Source: CAVPLU01 sp964601325 (lineage in GTDB: Archaea; Thermoproteota; Bathyarchaeia; 40CM-2-53-6). From it: a DNA stretch of 8,518 nt. Positions 1 to 5,945 of the stretch are shown here, piece after piece. The translations under genes were made by a program, and so were the position numbers. How positions within the stretch are numbered: the stretch's first letter is position 1; each line of letters opens with the position of its first letter. The DNA lies in contig CAZRNA010000070.1 in assembly GCA_964601325.1 (NCBI GenBank), positions 1 to 8,518 on the forward strand. The letters run 5' to 3'. The notes under the pieces were generated by a model that made no database searches, was not told where the DNA came from, and saw nothing but the letters and a program-made list of their open reading frames with translations.

Positions 1-33
1 CTTCACTCGTTGGCGCCTTTGCGCTTGCTCCGA

Positions 34-396
34 TTACTGATCAAGAGCGTCCTCAATCGCAGTGATTATCCTACCAATCTCCTGAAAGGGCGTGCTTGTT
101 TCGATTGAAAGTTCGAGGCGTTTGTTATTGAATGGAACTATTAGCATGTATGCTCTCTCGTGTTGTATCAATGCGAATCTCGCGCGTCCCAGAGATTCAG
201 CCCATGTTTGCATGACCCCGCCGAGGACCGCCACCTGAAGATCGATCTTCTCCGCTTCTTTAGAATTCGCTTCTAATGGTGCGACGCCAGGTCGCATTCC
301 TCCGGCCAGAATCTTGCACTCGCTGTCGGTCACAGTGACATATCTGATCCGCTTGTCGGCCGAGAAGATCCGGTTACAGAGCTGCTGGTAGTTCAT
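34..396 (-). CDS. DUF6659-like small archaeal protein
   Basis: This encodes a 120-residue soluble protein with no signal peptide or membrane segment. It resembles the DUF6659 family, which I recall as common in Nitrososphaerota and related archaea and whose function is unknown. The similarity starts at the chosen methionine: an N-terminal helix (MNYQQLCNRIFSADKRIRYV, residues 1-20), a strand-turn with the GGMRPG motif (32-37), a helical middle, then strands around ALIQHERAYMLIVPF. The overall shape recalls small profilin/roadblock-like folds, which is only an impression. The open frame extends 37 codons upstream to an ATG at 507, but that extension has no family-like sequence and contains a good TATA box (431-440). 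The ATG at 394-396 also has a GGG just upstream. I therefore prefer the short form. The gene ends in TAA and appears monocistronic. Assignment to the family is moderately sure; no role can be inferred. Confidence 0.7.
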   Translation of the reverse strand: MNYQQLCNRIFSADKRIRYVTVTDSECKILAGGMRPGVAPLEANSKEAEKIDLQVAVLGGVMQTWAESLGRARFALIQHERAYMLIVPFNNKRLELSIETSTPFQEIGRIITAIEDALDQ

Positions 397-430
397 TACC
401 CTTAGCGCTGTACTGCAGTCTGTTGTAGTG

Positions 431-440
431 TAAGTATAAA
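431..440 (-). promoter_or_regulatory. Archaeal TATA box for the DUF6659-like gene
   Basis: On the minus strand this reads TTTATACTTA, a close match to the archaeal TATA consensus. Its centre lies about 40 bases upstream of the ATG at 394-396. Transcription starting the usual 26-27 bases downstream would give a leader of about 13 bases. The box lies inside the longer open frame that begins at 507, so a transcript made from it could not encode the long form. A weaker AT-rich stretch (CATAATCATA, minus strand, about 548-557) could drive the long form. Confidence 0.5.
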
Positions 441-651
441 GCATGTTTGCCGGGAGATGTTCAGGAGCCCCGGCGCCTGTAGTCCAGTCATAATGAAACG
501 TCCCCATTACGGGCCGCCACCGCTGTGGGAGGCGTGATCTACGCCGTATGATTATGTGCGTGCCCCACTTCTTACTGTCTAAGACTGCTTGAGCGAGACA
601 AGTACTAGGTTTCGATCGACAGGCAAAGCGGAGAGGGTGGGACGTGTTCTT

Positions 652-2400
652 CTACTTTGCTGTTCTCTTCTTTAGTTCCTCTTCTTTGAGAACTCTGTGT
701 AGTACCTTCCCTACATTACTAAGTGGTAGTGAGTCTCTAAATTCGACTTCTCTAGGTCTCTTGTAACCTGCCATTCTGGTTCGTGCCCAATCGATGAACT
801 CTTCCGGAGTTGCTTTCATTCCGTCTTTCAGGACGATGAATGCCTTGACGAACTCGTTACTTGGCTCGTCCTCTCGTGGGATGCCGATCGCGGCGACCAT
901 TTTCACCTTTGGATGCTCATAGAACATGTCCTCGATTTCGCGCGGGTAAGCTTTCAGGCCTCCGACGTTTATCATCTGCTTCTTACGATCTGAGATAATG
1001 AAGTAGCCTTCTTCGTCCATGTATCCGATGTCGCCGGTCAGGAAGAAACGCCTGCCATCAATCTCTCTCATCACGTTCTCTGTCTCCTGTGGCTTGTTCC
1101 AGTATCCCTTCATCACCTGCGGTCCGTACACTGCAAGCTCGCCAATTTCCTTGACAGGCATCTCCCTAGTCCCTGTCTCAACATCAAGTATCTTTGCGAC
1201 AGTATCCGAGATCGGTAATCCGATCGAGCCGAACTTGCGGTCCCTTCTGTTTGTAGGGTTGATGTGAGTCACGGGAGATGTTTCGCTCAGGCCGTATCCC
1301 TCGAACAGAATCGCGCCAGTCACCTCCTCGAATCTCTTCGCAAGTTCTGGCGGCAGAGGTGCCGCTCCAGAGCTGCACACCTTAACGGATCTGAGATTGT
1401 ACTTCTTCACATCTGGATGATTGACTACGCCTGCATACAGAGCAGGCACGCAATTGAAAATAGTCCCCTTGTACCTCTCCAGTGCCTTGAGCAAGTCTGC
1501 CAATGGTGGCTTGCCGGCTCTTGGATCTGGGACGCATACTAGTTGGCCAGCATAATTTGTGCTGATCAACAGTGTCAAAGTCAGACCGTAGCTGTGGTAC
1601 CATGGCAGTGCCCCGACGAACACTTCTTTCCCATACTCGATTTTCTTTGCTGCGTCGATGTCCTCGGGTGCTAGATTGACCCACTCGTAGATTTGGTGAA
1701 CGTTGGACACGAGGTTCCTGTGGCTCAGAGCTGCTCCTTTAGGTGTGCCTGTGGTTCCTCCGGTGTACAATACCATGGCAACGTCGTCAGGATCAACGTC
1801 GACCTTCGGGGCTACAGGCTCGTTCTTGGTCATGATGTCCGCGTAGAAGAATGTCAAATCCTTCTGGTAGTAGGGACTCTTCGGGATCTTCCCGAGAAGA
1901 CCTCCGAGCACAGCCTTGGCCTTGGGCAGGAAGTTCTTCGCACTGCACACGACCACAGTCTTGACGGCTGTGTTCTTGATGGCCTCGTAGCAGGTTGGCG
2001 TGAATGCGGGGTGATCCAACACAAAGACCGCAAGTGCTCCTGAATCCTTCAACTGGAAATTCAGTTCCCCTGCCTTGTACATGGGGTTGCACGTGACGAC
2101 AGTCGCTCCAGTCTTCAGAGAACCAAATAGGACTGGGGGAAAGTGCGGGGTATTCGGCAGAAAGACTGCAACTCTGTCGCCCTTCTTTATGCCTCGACTT
2201 GCCAGGAAGTTGGCAATTCGGTTTGCATCATCCCTAACTTGTGAAAAGGTCCACGATTGCCCCTCCCACGCCGTGTATGGTAGGTTACCGTTCTTCTCGG
2301 CGGACCTATCAAGCATGGCAAAGAGCGGTTCCTTTGGATATTCCAGCGTTCTTGGAACGTCCGCAGGCCACTTGTGTTTGTGCCAAAGATACTCGTCCAT
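652..2400 (-). CDS. AMP-forming acyl-CoA ligase (FadD-like)
   Basis: This is a complete 582-residue member of the ANL superfamily. It should activate a carboxylic acid with ATP to an acyl-adenylate and transfer it to CoA in the cytoplasm. The N-terminal domain carries the phosphate-binding loop YTGGTTGTPKG (residues 212-222), a WYHSYG segment (267-272) and the adenine-binding FEGYGLSETSP motif (367-376). The hinge region has TGD (455-457) and DRKK (471-474). The C-terminal domain has GLKAYPREIED (481-491) and the catalytic lysine of GKVLHRVL (Lys565). All key residues are present, so it should be active. Length and the N-terminal W-P-x-x-V-P-R-T-L-E-Y-P pattern suit medium/long-chain acyl-CoA synthetases, but aromatic or branched acids cannot be excluded. 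The start is the ATG at 2398-2400 and the stop is TAG. It is transcribed divergently from the dehydratase operon, and no CoA-transferase is visible, so it may supply that system with CoA thioesters (inference). Confidence 0.93.
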   Translation of the reverse strand: MDEYLWHKHKWPADVPRTLEYPKEPLFAMLDRSAEKNGNLPYTAWEGQSWTFSQVRDDANRIANFLASRGIKKGDRVAVFLPNTPHFPPVLFGSLKTGATVVTCNPMYKAGELNFQLKDSGALAVFVLDHPAFTPTCYEAIKNTAVKTVVVCSAKNFLPKAKAVLGGLLGKIPKSPYYQKDLTFFYADIMTKNEPVAPKVDVDPDDVAMVLYTGGTTGTPKGAALSHRNLVSNVHQIYEWVNLAPEDIDAAKKIEYGKEVFVGALPWYHSYGLTLTLLISTNYAGQLVCVPDPRAGKPPLADLLKALERYKGTIFNCVPALYAGVVNHPDVKKYNLRSVKVCSSGAAPLPPELAKRFEEVTGAILFEGYGLSETSPVTHINPTNRRDRKFGSIGLPISDTVAKILDVETGTREMPVKEIGELAVYGPQVMKGYWNKPQETENVMREIDGRRFFLTGDIGYMDEEGYFIISDRKKQMINVGGLKAYPREIEDMFYEHPKVKMVAAIGIPREDEPSNEFVKAFIVLKDGMKATPEEFIDWARTRMAGYKRPREVEFRDSLPLSNVGKVLHRVLKEEELKKRTAK

Positions 2401-2423
2401 CTTACTTCGTCACAACTCCCTTT

Positions 2424-2462
2424 GGTCTGATTGAGGAAGTAATCAAGGAAGAACGGTCTGAT
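2424..2462. repeat. Direct repeat GGTCTGAT in divergent promoter region
   Basis: The 177 bp between the divergent ligase and dehydratase genes holds two exact copies of GGTCTGAT, at 2424-2431 and 2455-2462. They are 31 bp apart, close to three helical turns. A related GGTCTAAA lies at 2540-2547, next to the plus-strand start. Same-face repeats between divergent genes are a common operator layout, but 8-mers can recur by chance. No strong TATA box is visible for either gene; TCTAAAGC (2542-2549) for the plus strand is only a weak candidate. Confidence 0.3.
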
Positions 2463-2577
2463 AGTCTCCGTAGTACTTGTTGATAATTCCTTCTACGGGC
2501 TCGGAATCTGGGTTCTGCTAGAGCGTCTGGTCCGCGGCTGGTCTAAAGCACAAGGAATAAGACGCTGGCTGTCGGAC

Positions 2578-3837
2578 GTGGAGCGCTGTTCGATCGAAGC
2601 TCCAACGAAAGAAAGGACTGGGTTCCAGTTGAGGTTCGGGGAAGTTTTCGGGAATTTCGAACAGCAACTAAGGGAACTCTCAGGGAGCGGAGGAACGGTA
2701 ATTGGCTATGTGTATCCGCACGCGCCGCTTGAGCTCGTATTCGCGCACGGAATCACTCCTTCACTAGTATGGACTAATCCGAGCGTTCAGGGCGGATTCG
2801 AGGCGAGTCTTCAGACATTCTCATGCTCGCTCACGAGAAACTTGTTCGGCCAACGCTCAAGCGGTGGACTACCATTCCTTAGCGGACTTCTTTTTCCCAG
2901 CAATACATGTGACTCGCTGCACAATGTGTCGGATGTGTGGCGGCGCCGCTTCCCGGAGGACAAGGTCTTCAGACTGACCTATCCGGCGGCCAGATTTAGT
3001 GACGACTCGGTTCGATTCTTGGCAGAGGAATTGAGGATTCTCAGTCAATGTCTGAAGGACGCGTACGGACGCCCCCTCTCGAATGACGCTCTTTCCGCCG
3101 CGGCATCTCTCGTCAACGATTTCAGAGACGCAGCACAAACCCTCTATTCGTGCAGAGTCGTAGATCCAAGTCTTGTTTCTTATTCCGAAGCGGCTCGGAT
3201 GGTAAGGCAGTTCTTGGCCATCCCAAGCGCTGGCGCAGTCGATCAGATTAGCAGGTCCGCTAATGCTGCTTCGCAGATTCTGGAGGAGAGAGGTCAACTC
3301 ACTGTAGTGAAGTCATTGCGGAAGGAATTGCTGGGCGGGGCGCTGGGCGATATTAGGATTGACGTGGAATCGAGCTACCCGAGAATCTTGGTCGCAGGCG
3401 GCATGGTGGAGCCGATGGTAGTCGCCTCTTTGTTCAGTGGCTCGGAGAGAATTGGCGGGGAGGTTGTAGTCTTCGATTTGCTCAGCTTCGGTTTCAAGAC
3501 GGTCTTTACGCCTCCGGTTAGTCTGGAGGGCGATCCGTTTGTTGCTATCTCGAGATCTATCCTAGGTGCCTCCTCTGAACCAACTCAGGAAGGGCTCCCC
3601 GGCAGGCTCGAGTTCCTCAAGGGTGTCCTATCGGGACTTTCAATCGACGGGCTAGTGGTGTGCGAGCAATCATTCTGTGATCCTGATCAGTTCGAGGCTC
3701 CTTCTCTTGTGAAGGCGGCATCTGAGGTGAATGTTCCTTCGGTTCGATTGCCAATAGATCCTGAGCTATCTGATAGAAACAGGCTGGAGGGAAGGATCCA
3801 ATCATTTCTCGAGACACTTGAAGAAGGTGCGAGGTAG
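2578..3837 (+). CDS. 2-hydroxyacyl-CoA dehydratase family (HGD-D) subunit 1
   Basis: This 419-residue protein belongs to the HgdB/HgdA/BcrB/BcrC family (Pfam HGD-D). These subunits pair and hold [4Fe-4S] clusters that deliver one electron to a CoA thioester. The family N-terminal signature is visible as GYVYPHAPLELVFAHGITP (residues 43-61). The three expected cluster cysteines can be picked out: Cys83 (FSCSLTR), Cys111 (FPSNTCDS) and Cys367 (QSFCDP). The C-terminus keeps the RIQSFLETLEE end typical of the family (406-416). The start is GTG at 2578; there is no ATG in the N-terminal third and no clear Shine-Dalgarno, so the message may be leaderless. It ends in TAG one base before the next gene. 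It should form a heterodimer with the following subunit and be reduced by the third gene product. Whether it plays the alpha or beta role, and its substrate, cannot be told. A benzoyl-CoA-reductase-like role is the main alternative. Confidence 0.88.
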   Translation: MERCSIEAPTKERTGFQLRFGEVFGNFEQQLRELSGSGGTVIGYVYPHAPLELVFAHGITPSLVWTNPSVQGGFEASLQTFSCSLTRNLFGQRSSGGLPFLSGLLFPSNTCDSLHNVSDVWRRRFPEDKVFRLTYPAARFSDDSVRFLAEELRILSQCLKDAYGRPLSNDALSAAASLVNDFRDAAQTLYSCRVVDPSLVSYSEAARMVRQFLAIPSAGAVDQISRSANAASQILEERGQLTVVKSLRKELLGGALGDIRIDVESSYPRILVAGGMVEPMVVASLFSGSERIGGEVVVFDLLSFGFKTVFTPPVSLEGDPFVAISRSILGASSEPTQEGLPGRLEFLKGVLSGLSIDGLVVCEQSFCDPDQFEAPSLVKAASEVNVPSVRLPIDPELSDRNRLEGRIQSFLETLEEGAR

Positions 3838-3838
3838 G

Positions 3839-5062
3839 ATGACCGAGATGAGCTCCGGAAAGGAAGAGAAAGCATACAGGCCTCTCAATACGCAAGACCT
3901 GCTGCAGGAAGTGCTGTTCCGCTACGTGCTTGAGGGTAATGCGGCCAGCGAGGAGGGTCGCCTCGCGTGGGTGACTTCGGGCTTTCCGGTTGAGATACCA
4001 GTAGCAATGGGCATAACGCCCACCTATCCGGAACAGTATGGTGCAGTTGTCGGATCGCAGAAGGTAGGCCCGACGGTCTGCGGATTTGCCGAAGAGCTTG
4101 GATACTCTCAAGAGCTCTGCTCTTACGCGCGCTCAAGTATTGGTTCTACTAGGAAACCCGAAGAGAGTCCTTTGGAGGGGCTTCCGAAACCCCAAGCGCT
4201 CCTTGCTTGCAACAACATATGCGGCACGGTCCTGCGCTGGTATGATACTATCTCACAGATGACAGGTGCACCTGTCTTCCTTCTGGATACTCCACCTTTC
4301 GAGGGGGAACAGCAACCGCATCACCTAGCTTACGTGCGCAAAGGCCTTGACCATCTCGTCGAGTTCCTGTCTAGCAGATTCGGTGTTTCACTTGAGGAGG
4401 AGCGGCTGAGAGAGGTAGCGGCTAACTCGAGCAAAGCAATCGGCCTCTGGACAAAGTCACTTGAAGCTTGTAAGAACAAACCGAGTCCCCTCAACTGCGC
4501 GGATAGATTCACCACGATGGCACCTGTGGTTACAATGAGGGGTGCAGAGCACGCCATTGAGTTCTATCAGGCACTCTATGATGAGGTGCGCGAACGTGTC
4601 TCCCAGGGTATCGGAGCAATAAGGGATGAGCGGATTAGGCTCCTTTGGGACAATATACCTCCTTGGTTCACCATCTTCAGATTCTTCAATGGATTAGCTA
4701 AGAGGGGCGTGGTCTTTCCTGCGGACACGTACACTCACGCTTGGTCAGGCTCCCTTGAGGGGAAAGATCTCTTCGACAGTGCGGCCACCATATACAGCAA
4801 TGTATACCTCAACAAGGGTCTTCAAGCGAAAGTTGACAAGATGGTAGAGCTCATCAAGGACTATGATCTTGACGGGTTCGTCATGTTCTCAGTCAGGTCG
4901 TGCAAGCGATATTCCTTAGGGCAGCTGGTTTCCAAGGAACTCGTCACGGAGGCAACGGGCGTGCCAGGCGTGGTGATCGAGGGTGACATGGTGGACAGTC
5001 GCCTCTTCAACGAGGCCCAGATTCAGACACGCATCGACGCACTGCTAGAAATGCTCGAGTAA
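3839..5062 (+). CDS. 2-hydroxyacyl-CoA dehydratase family (HGD-D) subunit 2
   Basis: This is a second, clearly different HGD-D protein of 407 residues, the expected partner of the upstream subunit. Visible landmarks are the substrate-domain start SGFPVEIPVAMGITPTYPEQYG, cut here as residues 47-68, then Cys94 (ELCSYAR), Cys124 and Cys128 (ACNNICGT), and Cys355 (VRSCKRYS). The classical C-terminal segment VVIEGDMVDSR...QTRIDALLEMLE follows. Cys94, Cys128 and Cys355 are the likely cluster ligands, with Cys124 extra. The ATG at 3839 lies one base after the previous stop, with GGTG (3826-3829) nine bases upstream as ribosome binding site. An in-frame TTG at 3818 would add seven residues overlapping the first gene, and an ATG at 3848 is also possible. 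The gene ends in TAA. Tight spacing implies one transcript and stoichiometric synthesis with its neighbours. The family is certain; the exact reaction is not. Confidence 0.9.
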   Translation: MTEMSSGKEEKAYRPLNTQDLLQEVLFRYVLEGNAASEEGRLAWVTSGFPVEIPVAMGITPTYPEQYGAVVGSQKVGPTVCGFAEELGYSQELCSYARSSIGSTRKPEESPLEGLPKPQALLACNNICGTVLRWYDTISQMTGAPVFLLDTPPFEGEQQPHHLAYVRKGLDHLVEFLSSRFGVSLEEERLREVAANSSKAIGLWTKSLEACKNKPSPLNCADRFTTMAPVVTMRGAEHAIEFYQALYDEVRERVSQGIGAIRDERIRLLWDNIPPWFTIFRFFNGLAKRGVVFPADTYTHAWSGSLEGKDLFDSAATIYSNVYLNKGLQAKVDKMVELIKDYDLDGFVMFSVRSCKRYSLGQLVSKELVTEATGVPGVVIEGDMVDSRLFNEAQIQTRIDALLEMLE

Positions 5063-5064
5063 TA

Positions 5065-5068
5065 GGAG
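5065..5068 (+). promoter_or_regulatory. Ribosome binding site of the activator gene
   Basis: GGAG lies eight bases before the GTG at 5077, inside the 14-base gap after the preceding TAA stop. It supports GTG 5077 as the start; the encoded protein then begins just before the ATPase phosphate-binding loop, as in HgdC-type activators. Confidence 0.65.
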
Positions 5069-5076
5069 AGAAACCA

Positions 5077-5856
5077 GTGTCAGGACGAAGTCTCGGAATC
5101 GGACTTGATGTGGGGTCAACCACCACTAAAGCCGTGATGGTTGGCTCTAGGGGGAACATCTTGGGCTCTCGCGTCGTTCCGACTGGAGCATCTGGAGTTG
5201 GTGCAGCGATGAGATGTCTCGGAGAGCTCAGCAGAGAATCTGGGGCAGATATCAAAGGTGCTCCTACGATCAGCACGGGTTACGGTCGATCTCTCATTGA
5301 CTTCGCGGAGAAATCCGTGACTGAAATAACGTGCCATAGTATCGGCGTGCACCATCTGAATCCCAGTATCCGCCTCTTGGTTGATGTTGGTGGTCAGGAT
5401 TCAAAGGTCATCCGCGTTGGCGGGAACGGTAGGCCGACAGATTTCGAAGTCAACGACAAGTGTAGCGCCGGCACCGGAAGGTTCTTGGAGGTCATGGCCC
5501 GGGTCCTTGAGGTTTCCATTGACGAGCTAGGTCCCTTTGCTCTGCAGTCCAACTCACCTTGCGTGATCAGCAGTACCTGCACAGTTTTTGCGGAAAGCGA
5601 GGTAGTTGGACGAATCGGGGCGGGAGAAAACCCAAAGGATATTGCGGCAGGAGTCCATGCAGCCATGGCGTCGAAGATCAGCACACTCTCGAAGCGCGTT
5701 GGTGTTGTCACACCCGTCTGTGTCACTGGAGGTGTGGCGCTGAATCCAGCTTTCCGATACTACTTGTCGAAACAGCTCAGCGCGGAACTATGGATGCCTG
5801 ACAATCCGCAGATCACAGGCGCTCTCGGCGCCGCATTGCTGGCTCTGGAACCCTAA
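5077..5856 (+). CDS. 2-hydroxyacyl-CoA dehydratase activator ATPase (HgdC-like)
   Basis: This 259-residue ASKHA-fold ATPase of the BadF/BadG/BcrA/BcrD family is the archerase-type activator. A homodimer bridges one [4Fe-4S] cluster and uses ATP to push a low-potential electron into the dehydratase subunits. Visible motifs are the phosphate loop GLDVGSTTTK (residues 9-18), TGYGR (67-71), DVGGQDSK (103-110), NDKCSAGTGRFLE with cluster ligand Cys129, SSTCTVFAESEV with ligand Cys168, TGGVALN (217-223) and GALGAALL (248-255). Everything expected is intact. Its length matches HgdC (about 260 residues) and not the longer BcrA, and no second ATPase is encoded nearby. This favours a dehydratase system over a class I benzoyl-CoA reductase. 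It is the third gene of the operon, translated from GTG with a good ribosome binding site, and ends in TAA. A less orthodox possibility is that it also drives other low-potential reductions, such as corrinoid repair for the methyltransferase downstream. Confidence 0.94.
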   Translation: MSGRSLGIGLDVGSTTTKAVMVGSRGNILGSRVVPTGASGVGAAMRCLGELSRESGADIKGAPTISTGYGRSLIDFAEKSVTEITCHSIGVHHLNPSIRLLVDVGGQDSKVIRVGGNGRPTDFEVNDKCSAGTGRFLEVMARVLEVSIDELGPFALQSNSPCVISSTCTVFAESEVVGRIGAGENPKDIAAGVHAAMASKISTLSKRVGVVTPVCVTGGVALNPAFRYYLSKQLSAELWMPDNPQITGALGAALLALEP

Positions 5857-5857
5857 T

Positions 5858-5880
5858 CCACGCCTGTTCCTGACACGTGG
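5858..5880. repeat. Inverted repeat CCACG/CGTGG after the activator gene
   Basis: CCACG (5858-5862) and CGTGG (5876-5880) form a five-base inverted repeat with a 13-base loop, starting two bases after the activator stop. The right arm lies within the palindrome-containing heptamer CACGTGG (5874-5880). The same heptamer recurs at 5937-5943, exactly 63 bp on. No T-run follows, so this is unlikely to be a terminator; a protein-binding site is the better guess. Confidence 0.3.
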
Positions 5881-5907
5881 CCTAGATTTCCGGCCCTGAC
5901 AAAGACT

Positions 5908-5918
5908 CTTAACCATAT
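5908..5918 (+). promoter_or_regulatory. Possible TATA element of the MttB-like gene
   Basis: The AT-rich stretch CTTAACCATAT is centred about 27 bases before the GTG at 5940. This is where a TATA box would sit if the gene is transcribed as a leaderless message. The match to the consensus is weak. The absence of any Shine-Dalgarno before 5940 fits a leaderless start. Confidence 0.3.
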
Positions 5919-5920
5919 GT

Positions 5921-5945
5921 AGCCACGTACGAGCGGCACGTGGTT
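5921..5945. repeat. Inverted repeat overlapping the MttB-like start codon
   Basis: CCACGT (5923-5928) and ACGTGG (5938-5943) form a perfect six-base inverted repeat with a nine-base spacer. It extends to eight pairs if a G-T pair and an A-T pair (5921-5922 with 5944-5945) are counted. The GTG start codon (5940-5942) lies inside the right arm. If transcription starts at or near 5940 the element is an operator between TATA and start site; if it starts further upstream it would be a hairpin hiding the start codon. Confidence 0.4.

Noticed and set aside
531..545. Short hairpin GGCGT-GATCT-ACGCC as a terminator for the ligase gene
   Set aside because: The stem is only five pairs and no T-run follows on the minus strand.
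508..651. tRNA or small RNA gene in the gap, suggested by a GGTTTCGATC stretch near 608-617
   Set aside because: No pairing T-stem, acceptor stem or anticodon arm could be built around it on either strand, and no C/D box pair was seen.
1382..2092. Open frames on both strands within the ligase gene
   Set aside because: They are out-of-frame shadows of a gene with full motif conservation and contain no recognisable domains.
3818..3838. TTG at 3818 as start of the second dehydratase subunit
   Set aside because: It would overlap the end of the first subunit gene and lacks a well-spaced ribosome site, whereas ATG 3839 has GGTG nine bases upstream and sits one base after the previous stop.
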